From Actinomycetota bacterium (GTDB lineage: Bacteria; Actinomycetota; Thermoleophilia; Gaiellales; F1-60-MAGs149), in NCBI GenBank assembly GCA_026392355.1, contig JAPLCF010000028.1, positions 50,100-114,099 on the forward strand: a stretch of 64,000 nucleotides of DNA, given 5' to 3'. Shown piece after piece: positions 1 through 9,037 of the stretch. The position numbers and the translations under genes are program-made. Position 1 is the stretch's first letter. Every line of letters begins with the position of its first letter. The notes below the pieces were generated by a model. That model did not search any database. It worked only from the letters and a program-made list of their open reading frames with translations, and was not told the origin of the DNA.

Positions 1-1
1 C

Positions 2-142
2 CAGTTGGCGATCGAAACCGATCACCTTCGCGGCAGCAACACGACTGCTGCACGCGTGGAAGAGCTCCTGAAGTCCGTTGGATACAAGGTGACGACGGGC
101 AGGGTCGGTGGGACGCAAATGACGTGGACCGTGTCGGCATGA
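2..142 (+). CDS. C-terminal end of an unidentified protein, possibly a FkbM-like methyltransferase (partial)
   Basis: An open frame enters from the left edge and ends at TGA 140-142. About 46 residues remain, ending in a [12 protein letters not shown] segment and a short beta-rich tail. That ending resembles the C-terminal helix and strand of class I (FkbM-type) methyltransferases, which is a weak family guess. The stop overlaps the ATG of the next gene in an ATGA, so the two are probably co-transcribed and translationally coupled. This places the missing gene in the same sugar-biosynthesis operon. Confidence 0.6.
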   Translation, partial: QLAIETDHLRGSNTTAARVEELLKSVGYKVTTGRVGGTQMTWTVSA

Positions 143-1449
143 GTGAGCCCACCCGCAAGCAGATCGTCGACCTCTCCAAGGAGTGGTACGAGGCTGAGCA
201 TCAGCCCAAGGAATTCCGCCCTGGCATCGACCCAGTCCCCGTCAGCGGGAAGGTCGTCGACAGTGCCGACATCGCGAACCTCGTCGAGGCATCGCTCGAC
301 GGGTGGCTCACGACGGGCCGCTTCGCCCGCGAGTTCGAGAAGAGCTTCGCCAAGAAGATCGGCACCCGCAGCGCGCTGCTCTGCAACTCGGGCTCGTCGG
401 CCAACCTGCTCGCAATCTCAACGCTAACGTCGCCGCGGCTGCGCAAGCGCCGGATGGTCGAGGGCGACGAGGTGATCACGGCCGTCGCCGGGTTCCCGAC
501 GACGGTGAATCCGATCCTGCAGAACCGCCTTCTCCCCGTGTTCGTGGACGTTGAGCTCGAGACCTACGACGCCACCGTCGAGGCCGTCGAGGCCGCGATC
601 ACGCCGAAGACCAAGGCGATCTTCATGGTCCATACGCTCGGCAACCCGTTCGACGTCGTCAAGATGCGCGAGCTCGCCGACGCCCACGGCCTCTGGCTCA
701 TCGAGGACACCTGCGACGCGATTGGCGGCTCGATCCACGGCCAGAACGTCGGCACCGTCGGCGACCTGGCCACCGTCAGCTTCTACCCCGCCCACCACAT
801 CACCATGGGCGAAGGCGGCGCGGTGCTCTCCCAGCGCCCGGCGCTGAAGAAAATCACCGAGTCCTTCCGCGACTGGGGCCGCGACTGCTGGTGCGAGCCG
901 GGCAAGGACAACACCTGCGGCAAGCGCTTCGACTGGCAGCTCGGCGAGCTGCCAGTCGGCTACGACCACAAGTACACGTACAGCCACATCGGCTACAACC
1001 TCAAGGTCACCGACATGCAGGCTGCCATCGGCGTCTCGCAGCTCAAGAAACTTGACGGCTTCGTCGAGGCCCGCCGCAGGAACTGGGAGTACCTCCACAA
1101 GGCACTGAAGCCTTACGAGGAGCACTTCCACCTGCCCCGCGCCACGAAGGGCAGCGAGCCGTCCTGGTTCGGCTTCGCCCTCACGATCCGCAAGGACTCG
1201 CCGATCAGCCGCGACAAGCTCGTCCGCTTCCTCGACGAGCGCAAGATCGGCACGCGACTGCTCTTCGGCGGCAACCTGCTGCGCCAGCCGGCCTACATCG
1301 GCGTGCCGCACCGCGTCCACGGATCGCTCGACAACGCGAACCTGATCACCGAAGGCACCTTCTGGATCGGCGTCTGGCCCGGGCTCACCAAGCCGATGCT
1401 CGACTACATGGTGGAGTCGATCGGTGACTTCCTTGACGCGAGACACTGA
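139..1449 (+). CDS. rfbH: CDP-4-dehydro-6-deoxyglucose 3-dehydrase (E1), RfbH/AscC/DdhC family
   Basis: 436 aa of the DegT/DnrJ/EryC1/StrS fold. ATG 139 is chosen because it overlaps the upstream stop as ATGA; an upstream GTG at 124 would add five residues. The segment [14 protein letters not shown] has His219-His220 where ordinary aminotransferases carry the PLP lysine. This is the hallmark of the PMP-dependent E1 dehydrase that removes the C3 hydroxyl of CDP-4-keto-6-deoxyglucose. Cys250, Cys252 and Cys260 lie in the segment that in E1 carries the [2Fe-2S] ligands. Known E1 enzymes need a reductase partner (E3, AscD/DdhD) and a CDP-glucose 4,6-dehydratase; neither is in the window, so they may lie just upstream. 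The gene converges on the GT2-ThDP-NeuB operon, with which it probably supplies a 3,6-dideoxy sugar. Confidence 0.9.
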   Translation: MSEPTRKQIVDLSKEWYEAEHQPKEFRPGIDPVPVSGKVVDSADIANLVEASLDGWLTTGRFAREFEKSFAKKIGTRSALLCNSGSSANLLAISTLTSPRLRKRRMVEGDEVITAVAGFPTTVNPILQNRLLPVFVDVELETYDATVEAVEAAITPKTKAIFMVHTLGNPFDVVKMRELADAHGLWLIEDTCDAIGGSIHGQNVGTVGDLATVSFYPAHHITMGEGGAVLSQRPALKKITESFRDWGRDCWCEPGKDNTCGKRFDWQLGELPVGYDHKYTYSHIGYNLKVTDMQAAIGVSQLKKLDGFVEARRRNWEYLHKALKPYEEHFHLPRATKGSEPSWFGFALTIRKDSPISRDKLVRFLDERKIGTRLLFGGNLLRQPAYIGVPHRVHGSLDNANLITEGTFWIGVWPGLTKPMLDYMVESIGDFLDARH

Positions 1450-1513
1450 ACAACACAAGAGCACGCGAACGTGCCGAGATCTTACCTACCGTCGGTGCAA
1501 ACGTTGTTCAAAC

Positions 1514-2488
1514 TCACGCACCATGACTGATGCCGGCTGGCGGAGGCACACCATGTCGATGGCGAACGACGTACAGCGGTCGATCAAGTGATTCGGTGAA
1601 GATCATCGCAACGTACTCGGCAAGAATCCCGAGAAACAAGAAAAGCAGCCCGAATAGAAGCGCCAGAAGACACGCGATGGTGCCGAAGCCGGGAAACGGA
1701 ACCCCAAATGCTATGGCTGATACGGCGAACCAGATCAGCACGAGAAAAGACGCCACTGCCAAACCGAAGCCGACGAGTGGAAACAATTTTAGGAGTTTGA
1801 ACGAACTCGCCAGAATGCCTCGGTACGCGAAGTTTGCGGTCGTGATGATTGAGAAGGTTGAGTGGCCACCAAACCGCGGTGGACGCTCGTGCTCAACGCC
1901 GATGGAGCGGAAGCCCAGCCAGCCCCAAGCCGAACGCACCATGCGATTACGCTCGTTGAGAGCATTGAATGCCTCGTAGATACGGCGGTCGACGAGTCGA
2001 AAATCGCTGGCGTTGCGCGGCACAGGAGTATCCGAGAACTTGTTGATCGTCCAGTAAAACACTTGGGCCGCAAACCGTCGAAACAGACTGTTGTCCTCGC
2101 GGCTCGTAACCACCTGATAGATGTTCTCGTAGCCCTGCTCCCAGAGTCTGAGGAACTCGTGGATCAACTCCGGCGGGTCCTGTAGGTCGGCGCACATGAT
2201 CACGCAGGCGTCGCCCTTTGCGTGATCGAGTCCGGCGATCATGCCCCCCTCCATCAGGAAGTTGCGTGAAAGCTGGATCACATGGAAGCGCGGGTCTGCT
2301 TCCCGGATCCGCAGCAACTTCTCGTAGGTATCATCAGCTGACCCATTCTCGACAATGATGACTTCGAAGTCGTAGCGATCGGCTTCCGCCTCGAACACCA
2401 AGTTCAAGCGTCGCGATAACTCGTCAACGCACTCACCCTCGTTGTAGGCCGGGACGACAACCGAGATCAGCTTCTTGGAATCCGTCAT
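1514..2488 (-). CDS. Family 2 glycosyltransferase with C-terminal membrane anchor (GtrB/ArnC/DPM1-like)
   Basis: 324 aa. The N-terminal GT-A domain opens with ISVVVPAYNEGE and has the DLQDPPE motif near residue 100 that binds the nucleotide-sugar metal. Two long hydrophobic segments, roughly residues 230-260 and 268-295, anchor the C-terminus, as in polyprenyl-phosphate glycosyltransferases such as GtrB, ArnC and DPM synthase. The likely reaction is transfer of a sugar to undecaprenyl phosphate on the cytoplasmic face; the sugar cannot be read from sequence. The ATG overlaps the stop of the ThDP enzyme by four bases, so it is the third gene of a NeuB-like, ThDP, GT2 operon. Base composition is somewhat AT-richer than its neighbours. 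Confidence 0.88.
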   Translation of the reverse strand: MTDSKKLISVVVPAYNEGECVDELSRRLNLVFEAEADRYDFEVIIVENGSADDTYEKLLRIREADPRFHVIQLSRNFLMEGGMIAGLDHAKGDACVIMCADLQDPPELIHEFLRLWEQGYENIYQVVTSREDNSLFRRFAAQVFYWTINKFSDTPVPRNASDFRLVDRRIYEAFNALNERNRMVRSAWGWLGFRSIGVEHERPPRFGGHSTFSIITTANFAYRGILASSFKLLKLFPLVGFGLAVASFLVLIWFAVSAIAFGVPFPGFGTIACLLALLFGLLFLFLGILAEYVAMIFTESLDRPLYVVRHRHGVPPPAGISHGA

Positions 2489-4260
2489 GAGAGGTACTTC
2501 GTCACTTTACTGGCGATGTCCTCCGGGATGTCCGGTGACATGCTGTGGAGGGGGTTCGACTCCATCGACCCAGTCTCAGTCACACGACTCGTAATCTTCG
2601 GCCAATAGGACTGCTCGGGGTCGATCGGGACGATGAAGGCGTGCGGACCGTCCGAAGCAAACCCTGCTGTCGCAGCTGGATTATCGAGGCCCTGGTCGCC
2701 GAGAACAGTGACTGGGATGTTGAATGCGTCGAAGAGCTTCTCCCAGTGCGGAAAGCCCAGCCCTGTGCCGGTATCGCAGCCGAGGTATGCGCCCCCGAAG
2801 TAGTTGCGCTGGGTGGTGCGAATCGAGCCGTACCCGTCGTTCGCCCAGATGATCATCTTGATCGGGAGTCGGTTGACGTCGACGATCGCCAATTCCTGCA
2901 GGTTCTGGCAGAAACCGCCATCACCCTCGATGTGCAGAACGCGGTGCCCGGGGTTGCCGAAGGCAGCACCGATCGCGTGGCCGAGGCCGACGCCCATGCT
3001 CGCGAGTCCGCTATCGACGACCACGGTCTGCCCATTCTTCACCTGGAACACCTGCATGGGCACGGAATTCGCGCCACCACTTGAGCAGATGACAATTGCA
3101 TCGTCGCTCGTCGCAAGATCACTCAGAGCGCCTGCGAAGCGGTACGGGCAGACGAAGCCGGAACTCGTGGAGTTTTCTGGCTCGATGACCGGTAACAGTT
3201 CACGAACACGCTGGACGTATGCCGACCATCCGAGGGTGTCGTTCCAGGACGCGCGATCACAAGTGCCGCGGAGGACTGCGGAGGCATCGGCGCAATACGC
3301 AGCAGTCGTTGTCGGGTGGCCTTTCTGTAACTCTGCCGCATCGGGGTAGACCTGCACGACATCGCTCCCACGGCCGAACTCCTGCCAATTGAACCCGGTC
3401 TCCTGAAGGCCGAGACGCGCACCGATGGCGACAACCAGATCGGACTGCGCGATAGCGAGGTTCGGTGCTCGCTGTCCCCAGGTATCAGGGCGCCCGGCGT
3501 AAACAGCGCAGTCGGAGGGAATGCGATCGATGCCCGTCCAGGTCGTCATCACTGGGATGCCAAGCGCCTCCAGTTGTTCCAGGCACGAGTACGCCACCTG
3601 TCGGGTGACAGCACCGCCGATCAGGAGCACAGGACGCTCAGCCGCCAAGATGCGCGCCACGATGTCCGCGACGGCGGCGTCAACGTCGCCGACTTCACGA
3701 GCACCAGACGGAGTATCCCCAGTGAGTTTGCTCGGCAGGACAGGCGCCCCCTGGGCATCGAGGCACATCTCGATGAAGACCGGCCCAGGGTCGCTACCGG
3801 CCCCAGCAGCAATCACCCGCTCGATCGCTGCGCGGTCCACTGGCTGCTCGACCCGCAGCGTCGCCACGCAGATAGGCGCGGAGAGCGCAATCCCATCGAT
3901 CTCCTGAATGCCTCGTTGACGCAGCCCGCCAGTTGCGAGGTCGCTGCTCTTGACCTGTCCTCCGACGACGAGCAGTTCCCGACGATCGAGATACGCACTC
4001 GCCATCGCCGTGGTGATGTTCGTCAGGCCGGGCCCGGCTGTCACCAGCGCAAATGCGCGCCCGTTAGAGCTCGTGGCGTTGTAGGCCTCAGCAGCGAGAC
4101 CTGCCGCCACCTCGTGCACCGTCGGAATGCACGTCATCCGTGTCCGCACGCCATCCAGCAGATGCATGATGTTTCCACCCGCAACGAAGAAGCAATGCGT
4201 GTAGCCGAGGTCGACCAGCCAGTCGGCGAAGACCTCCGCGTATTTCACGCGGTCAGCCAC
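2485..4260 (-). CDS. ThDP-dependent acetolactate-synthase-like enzyme, candidate YerE-type carboligase
   Basis: 591 aa with the three-domain ThDP-enzyme layout. The catalytic Glu50 lies in VHEVAAGLAAEAYN. A central domain follows at about residues 195-330, and a pyrophosphate domain carries GDGG at 446-449 with the metal-binding Asn474 about 27 residues on. The start is GTG, overlapping the NeuB-like stop as TAGTG. ThDP enzymes in polysaccharide clusters include YerE, which adds a two-carbon unit to CDP-3,6-dideoxy-4-ketohexose to make yersiniose. The RfbH dehydrase next door makes that the best-supported hypothesis. The immediate operon partner is instead a NeuB-like synthase, so another aldehyde or keto acceptor is possible. 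A housekeeping acetolactate synthase is unlikely in this context. Confidence 0.8.
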   Translation of the reverse strand: MADRVKYAEVFADWLVDLGYTHCFFVAGGNIMHLLDGVRTRMTCIPTVHEVAAGLAAEAYNATSSNGRAFALVTAGPGLTNITTAMASAYLDRRELLVVGGQVKSSDLATGGLRQRGIQEIDGIALSAPICVATLRVEQPVDRAAIERVIAAGAGSDPGPVFIEMCLDAQGAPVLPSKLTGDTPSGAREVGDVDAAVADIVARILAAERPVLLIGGAVTRQVAYSCLEQLEALGIPVMTTWTGIDRIPSDCAVYAGRPDTWGQRAPNLAIAQSDLVVAIGARLGLQETGFNWQEFGRGSDVVQVYPDAAELQKGHPTTTAAYCADASAVLRGTCDRASWNDTLGWSAYVQRVRELLPVIEPENSTSSGFVCPYRFAGALSDLATSDDAIVICSSGGANSVPMQVFQVKNGQTVVVDSGLASMGVGLGHAIGAAFGNPGHRVLHIEGDGGFCQNLQELAIVDVNRLPIKMIIWANDGYGSIRTTQRNYFGGAYLGCDTGTGLGFPHWEKLFDAFNIPVTVLGDQGLDNPAATAGFASDGPHAFIVPIDPEQSYWPKITSRVTETGSMESNPLHSMSPDIPEDIASKVTKYLS

Positions 4261-5351
4261 TAGCGGGGAAGGCCACGCTTCTCGATCGTCTCACGGAGCT
4301 GGGGATTGCGAGAGTAGGGATTGTCGACATCGTCCAACGTCAGCGGCGCGTTGGCGACGACTGCATGTCTGAGCTCCTCACCCGCGATGAGCTCACGACA
4401 CGAGAGCTGGCCGTGCAGCAGCGGAACCGCGAGGAAGACGTCCTCATCCTTGAGCCTATGCCCAGCCGGCAGATCCGTCTTGAAGTAGACGCCGCGCACA
4501 AGGGCATCGAGATACTCAACCTCACGCTGTGTGGGTATCCGCTTCGCGTTGCTCGGCGGACCGCACATCTCCTTGGCCTTGCTGAACGCCTTGAACCACT
4601 CGTCGACCTGCTCGGGGAGGCTGCAGTAGTTCGACACCGGGATGCCCGCATGGTCGATGTCGACATGGCGCTCGAAGGTCCGCGCGCCCTTGGCGTACGC
4701 AATCAGCATCGACGACGACCAGTCCGTGTACTCGTGCGTCGAAAAGCCGATCGTGATGTCGGGGTAGCGGTTCTTCAGGAAGTCGATCTGGTGCATCTCG
4801 AGCTGGTGATCCTCACTCGGATACAGCGAGACGCAATGATTCAGAGCCAGCGGGATACTGCGCTTCTCGAAGAACGAGACGAGATCATCGATGTCCTTCA
4901 GCGAGGATCCACCCGTCGACGCGATCACGGGGCGCCTCGTCGTCGCGATCTTCTCGATCAGCACCCAGTCGTTTAGATCGGATGATGCGAGCTTGAGGAT
5001 CGGCAGATCGAAGTGATCGCAGAGGTCAACGGAAGCCTCGTCGAACGGCGTTGACATCGGGATGCAGCCGCTCTTCTTGATTGCCTCAATCAGGACCTCG
5101 AAGGTGTCGACGGACATCTCGGTGTCGAGCGTCTTCTTGATGTAGCGGACGTCCTCACGATCCCGATACTCGGGATGGATGAACGTATCGACATCACGGA
5201 ACTGCAGCTTGATCGCAGCGCGGACGTTGTTGTAGCGAACGACTTTGGAGAAGTCCTCGACGATCTTCAGGCCTCGCTCAAGATCGCCCCAGTGGTTGTT
5301 GGCCATCTCGAGGACGAATAGTTCATCGAAGACGTTGCGATTGATGGGCAC
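4260..5351 (-). CDS. NeuB/SpsE-family PEP-condensing synthase (sialic-acid-synthase-like)
   Basis: 363 aa. The N-terminal TIM barrel begins with an EMANNHWGD motif, the usual EIGxNHxG of NeuB proteins. It contains the CVSLYP and GFSTHEYTDW barrel segments and the FERHVDIDHAG metal/PEP site. From about residue 290 an antifreeze-like SAF domain follows (RGVYFKTDLPAGHRLKDEDV). Family members condense phosphoenolpyruvate with an aldose or its phosphate to make nonulosonic or related keto-acids. No CMP-sugar synthetase or UDP-GlcNAc epimerase is nearby, so a classical sialic acid route is not supported. It is the first gene of its operon, divergent from the HAD phosphatase across an 86-bp gap that must hold both promoters. 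Confidence 0.85.
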   Translation of the reverse strand: MPINRNVFDELFVLEMANNHWGDLERGLKIVEDFSKVVRYNNVRAAIKLQFRDVDTFIHPEYRDREDVRYIKKTLDTEMSVDTFEVLIEAIKKSGCIPMSTPFDEASVDLCDHFDLPILKLASSDLNDWVLIEKIATTRRPVIASTGGSSLKDIDDLVSFFEKRSIPLALNHCVSLYPSEDHQLEMHQIDFLKNRYPDITIGFSTHEYTDWSSSMLIAYAKGARTFERHVDIDHAGIPVSNYCSLPEQVDEWFKAFSKAKEMCGPPSNAKRIPTQREVEYLDALVRGVYFKTDLPAGHRLKDEDVFLAVPLLHGQLSCRELIAGEELRHAVVANAPLTLDDVDNPYSRNPQLRETIEKRGLPR

Positions 5352-5437
5352 GAGGGGGATTCCGGAATGAGGGAAGAGTAAAGAGCGGCCGCGTCATAGC
5401 ATCTCGGCGACTGAATACGTACGGTATCAGGCAACCT

Positions 5438-6121
5438 ATGCCGATGAACTTGCTCCCTGACGTCATCTTCGACTTCGACGGCGTCCTCGCGGACTCGGCG
5501 CCACTGATCGTCGAGGTGCTCGATGGGGCCCTGATACAGGTACTGGGGAGCTCGTTGCCCGCGGACGAGTTGCGCGCAACCATCGGGCCACCCTTCCCCG
5601 TGGCCGTGGCAGACCTTTGCTCTCGCCATGGGCACCGCCCCGAGTCGCCTGAGGTGCAGGAGATTGTCCGACTCTTCCGCGCGGAGTACGGGAGTCGCGC
5701 CGCCGCCGAGACGCCCATGTTCGAGGGCATTCCACAGGCGCTCGCGGATCTAGGTGGGTTCGCCCGCCTGTCCATCTGCTCCAGTAAGCCGCGCCCGCTC
5801 GTGGAATCGATCCTCGCTGGCTGGCAGTGCGAGGGGTTGTTTGCCGCCGTCGAGGCTCCCGAGCCCGGTTCGTCCGAGCCGAAGGCGGTCGGCCTCTTGC
5901 ATCTCCTCGAGGCGCTCGACACTGCGCCCCGGAACGCCTGGCTGATCGGAGATACGGCGTTCGATGCCAGCGCGGCGGCACAGGTGGGCACAGGGTTCAT
6001 CGCGGTCTCGTGGGGCATCGACTCCGCTGAGACCCTCGCCGCGTCTGGCGCGGCCGCGGTGGCTGGTGCGCCGAGCGATCTGGCCGCGATACTTCTTGAA
6101 GCAGTGGTGCTGAGCGCATGA
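5438..6121 (+). CDS. HAD-superfamily phosphatase
   Basis: 227 aa. Motif I FDFDGVLADSA lies at residues 10-20, motif II Ser/Thr in SICSSKPRP near 107, and a C-terminal GDTAFDASAA motif carries the Mg-binding aspartates. The cap domain is the small alpha-helical type seen in phosphoglycolate phosphatase-like enzymes. Next to a NeuB-like synthase the likely role is dephosphorylation of a sugar-phosphate intermediate; this is context-based inference. An in-frame ATG two codons in is an equally possible start. The stop overlaps the next gene's ATG (ATGA), so it is coupled to the following SDR. Confidence 0.85.
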   Translation: MPMNLLPDVIFDFDGVLADSAPLIVEVLDGALIQVLGSSLPADELRATIGPPFPVAVADLCSRHGHRPESPEVQEIVRLFRAEYGSRAAAETPMFEGIPQALADLGGFARLSICSSKPRPLVESILAGWQCEGLFAAVEAPEPGSSEPKAVGLLHLLEALDTAPRNAWLIGDTAFDASAAAQVGTGFIAVSWGIDSAETLAASGAAAVAGAPSDLAAILLEAVVLSA

Positions 6122-7152
6122 CCGACATACAGACCGCCGATCTCGATGCCGTCATCGAATGCGCACGCGACGACCTCGTCGCCCTGCGCGGCGCACGAAT
6201 CTTTGTCACCGGCGGAACCGGCTTCGTCGGCACCTGGCTGCTCGCCGCTCTACACCACGCGGACCGACATCTCGGGCTCCGTATACAGGTCGACGTTCTG
6301 ACCCGCGATCCCGACGAGTTCGCCGCGCGCCAGGCAGCGCTATGCGAGTGGGCGAATCCGATTCGCGGCGACGTGACGGCGATTCCTCCGCTCGGCACAG
6401 TCGATGCCGCTGTCCATGCAGCAACCCCCGCGAGCGCCGCGTTCAACGATGTCGACCCCGACGGTATGCGGCGGGTGATCGTCGAGGGCATGGAGTGCGT
6501 GCTCGACCGACTGGCGGCAAGCGGAGCTATCCCGATGTTGTTCACCAGCAGCGGCGCCGTCTACGGACCCCAGCCGCACGACATGACATCGATTCACGAG
6601 GATTACCAAACTCCTAGCACCGTGTTAGACCCTCGCAGCGCGTACGCGTTCGGAAAGCGCGAGGCCGAGGAACTCGCCCTCGCCGCAACCGCCGCCGGCG
6701 GCCCGTCGCTGCGACTGGCCCGGTTGTTCGCGTTCGTCGGCCCCCTTCTGCCGCTTGACGCGCACTTTGCCGTGGGGAATTTCATCCGCGACGCCATCGC
6801 CGGCGGCCCAATCCGCGTCGCAGGCGAGGGGACCGCCATGCGCTCGTACATGTACGCGGGAGACATGACGGTGGCACTCCTCGCAGTCCTTCTGCGCGGC
6901 CAGCCGGGGCGCCCGTACAACGTTGGCTCGGCGGAGGCAATCTCGATCGGCGATCTTGCACGTGCAGTCGAAGACGCAGTCGCCCCCGGCTGCGAGGTGG
7001 ACGTGGCAGCGAGCCGTCAGTCAGAGTTGCCCACAGGCGCCGGCTACCGATACGTTCCGGATGTGACACGACTCCGAGACGAGCTTGACGTGCGATGCAC
7101 CGTCGGCCTTGACGATGCCCTCGTCCGCACCGCGCGCTGGGCGGCGAAGTAG
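6118..7152 (+). CDS. NAD-dependent epimerase/dehydratase (extended SDR, nucleotide-sugar type)
   Basis: 344 aa. The Rossmann motif GGTGFVG lies near residue 31, the active-site Ser in FTSSGAVYG, and the catalytic Tyr-x3-Lys pair in SAYAFGKREAE. The C-terminal half contains the substrate-domain signature RSYMYAGD and a GxPYNVGS segment. The family covers 4,6-dehydratases, 4-epimerases and 4-ketoreductases. With RfbH and a ThDP carboligase nearby, a ketoreductase acting on the CDP-dideoxy sugar (analogous to the yersiniose reductase) is plausible but not demonstrated. Coupled by ATGA to the HAD gene and followed after 3 bp by a membrane protein. Confidence 0.85.
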   Translation: MTDIQTADLDAVIECARDDLVALRGARIFVTGGTGFVGTWLLAALHHADRHLGLRIQVDVLTRDPDEFAARQAALCEWANPIRGDVTAIPPLGTVDAAVHAATPASAAFNDVDPDGMRRVIVEGMECVLDRLAASGAIPMLFTSSGAVYGPQPHDMTSIHEDYQTPSTVLDPRSAYAFGKREAEELALAATAAGGPSLRLARLFAFVGPLLPLDAHFAVGNFIRDAIAGGPIRVAGEGTAMRSYMYAGDMTVALLAVLLRGQPGRPYNVGSAEAISIGDLARAVEDAVAPGCEVDVAASRQSELPTGAGYRYVPDVTRLRDELDVRCTVGLDDALVRTARWAAK

Positions 7153-7155
7153 CCT

Positions 7156-8973
7156 TTGAACGTGAGTTCGCGCGCCTGGCAACTGCTCGACCGACGGCGC
7201 CGTGCACTCGTCGAGATAGCCATCGCGATCAGCGTTGGCCTTCTGAGCTCCGGAATTGCGTATCGCATGATCGGCGCCCACCGCCCTGATCTCTCAAAGC
7301 CCTGGGCTGATGGCGATGGCCTTACGACCTACTGGCTCGTCAAGGCCATGCAGCAGCACGGCTGGTACTCGCCCAACCCATCGCTCGGATTTCCCTTCGG
7401 GCAGGATCTCAACCCGTTCCCCAACTTGGATCTGCTCCACCTCCTGGAACTGAAGGCGCTCTCACTCATCTCGGCAAACCCCTACCTCCCCGTCAATCTC
7501 TTTGTGTTCTGGGGCTTTTTCGCGGTTGGAGCATCGACCTACCTGCTCATGCGGTACGCGACAGTTCGCCGCCTGATCGCTATCCCCCTGGCCATCTCCC
7601 TCAGCCTCGCGCCCTGGCACTTCCAGCGCCTCAGCGGCCACTTCTTCCTCGCCGACTACTCGTCCATCGCAGTCGGGCTGTTCTTAGCGGTGTTCGCTAC
7701 GCGCGCAGTGCGCCGCGCGGGAGCGCCGGATTCGGGCCTGACACGGCGGTCCGACGTCGTGTTCCTTGCAATTGCGGCAGCAGCTGGTTTCTACGTGGCC
7801 GGATGCGGACTCTATTGGGCATTCGCGAGCCTCGCGCTCATCGCGATTTCGGTCATCCCGGCGCTCGTTGCGAATCCAACCTGGCGCGGTGCGTTTCGCG
7901 CCGCGACCGCACTGGCTGCCGTCCCCTTCTTTGCCTTCGCGTGGCTTACCGCGCAGAAACTGCTTAGCAACGCCTCCAACGGGGGACAAGCGTTCCAGCG
8001 GCAGTACATCGAATCGGAGATGTACGGGGGGGCCCTGACCGCACTCTTTCTTGGTTCGCCTCTATCAGGGATCCCGCGCCTCGCGACGAGCCGTGTCAAC
8101 TGGGAGTCAATGACGCAGATCGGACTCGGGAACGAGAGCTCCCCATGGAACAGTCTGCTCGGCATCGTTGCGGTGTCATGGACGGTGATCCTCATCTTCC
8201 TGGCGATCTCGACACTCCGAAACCCTCCGGACGCGCCCGGCCCCTCGCGCTTCAAGGCATTCCACGAGCTCATACGGAAGGCCAGCGTGGATGGCTGGCT
8301 GTCGATGGCCTTGCTCTCGCTGCTCATGTTTGCGGTCACGGGCATCGGTACGCTCGTGATGCTCTGGGTCTTCAAGGACATCAGAGTCTGGGGTCGCTTC
8401 GCGCTACCGCTGATCGTGGTGGCTACCGTCGTGCTGGGCGTGTCTCTTACCCACGCCACGCGTCGACGGCCGAACGCGGCGGCGGCGATCATCATCACCC
8501 TGCTCCTCAGCGCCGTCGTCTACGCCGACCAGATACAGGGCTCCTACCGCCGGGACTTCACCACGTTCCCGACAGTCGCGGCTGATGCACAGAAGTATGT
8601 CCAAGCTATCGAGGGTGATGCTCATTCCGGCTGCGGTGTACTCACGCTGCCCATACTCCCATTCCCCGAGAGCTGGCCGATCTTCCAGATGAAGGACTAC
8701 GACCCCCTCTGGCTCTACATGGGAAGCAATGACTTGGCCTTCACCTACGGCATCCCGAAGAATCTTCCGGAGGCCGCATGGCAGGACCGCTTCGCCGATC
8801 CGAAGACGATGGAGGAGATCGACGCCCTCAGAGCGAGGGGTATCTGCGGGATCTCCATCGATACGGCAGGCTACGAGCGGCCGAATCCGCCGATTGTCGC
8901 GCGCCTCGCCGATTTGACCGGCAATGGGCCGATCCGCTCGCCAAGTGGCCGCTGGGTGTACATCCCCATCTGA
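7156..8973 (+). CDS. Large multi-spanning membrane protein, probable GT-C-type glycosyltransferase
   Basis: 605 aa, starting at TTG 7156 or GTG 7162. A first membrane helix (residues 20-40) is followed by a periplasmic loop containing WADGDGLTTYWLVK and then about ten further hydrophobic segments to residue 455. A soluble C-terminal domain of about 150 residues follows. An acidic pair in the first loop after TM1 is the usual catalytic position of lipid-phospho-sugar GT-C enzymes, here D-G-D. The topology suits an outward-facing transferase that modifies a lipid-linked glycan. The family is not certain; it could be a YfhO-like or 'PTPS-related' membrane protein. It ends the HAD-SDR operon. Confidence 0.65.
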   Translation: MNVSSRAWQLLDRRRRALVEIAIAISVGLLSSGIAYRMIGAHRPDLSKPWADGDGLTTYWLVKAMQQHGWYSPNPSLGFPFGQDLNPFPNLDLLHLLELKALSLISANPYLPVNLFVFWGFFAVGASTYLLMRYATVRRLIAIPLAISLSLAPWHFQRLSGHFFLADYSSIAVGLFLAVFATRAVRRAGAPDSGLTRRSDVVFLAIAAAAGFYVAGCGLYWAFASLALIAISVIPALVANPTWRGAFRAATALAAVPFFAFAWLTAQKLLSNASNGGQAFQRQYIESEMYGGALTALFLGSPLSGIPRLATSRVNWESMTQIGLGNESSPWNSLLGIVAVSWTVILIFLAISTLRNPPDAPGPSRFKAFHELIRKASVDGWLSMALLSLLMFAVTGIGTLVMLWVFKDIRVWGRFALPLIVVATVVLGVSLTHATRRRPNAAAAIIITLLLSAVVYADQIQGSYRRDFTTFPTVAADAQKYVQAIEGDAHSGCGVLTLPILPFPESWPIFQMKDYDPLWLYMGSNDLAFTYGIPKNLPEAAWQDRFADPKTMEEIDALRARGICGISIDTAGYERPNPPIVARLADLTGNGPIRSPSGRWVYIPI

Positions 8974-9037
8974 GCTGGCGACCTTCTCCAACCACCCGGT
9001 TCGCTAACGTCCGAGCGACCAATCGGCCATTCCGACC

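Noticed and set aside
424..1464. 346-codon frame antisense to rfbH
   Set aside because: Low-complexity Val/Leu/Ala/Asp composition without motifs; a mirror of the coding frame on the plus strand.
1461..1474. GCACG-CGAA-CGTGC hairpin between rfbH and the GT2 as terminator
   Set aside because: Only 5 bp with no T run; too weak to call.
2485..4260. Housekeeping acetolactate synthase (ilvB)
   Set aside because: No ilvN/ilvC nearby; it is locked in an operon with a NeuB-like synthase and a GT2.
4260..5351. Classical sialic acid pathway
   Set aside because: No CMP-sialate synthetase (NeuA), NeuC or sialyltransferase is present in the window.
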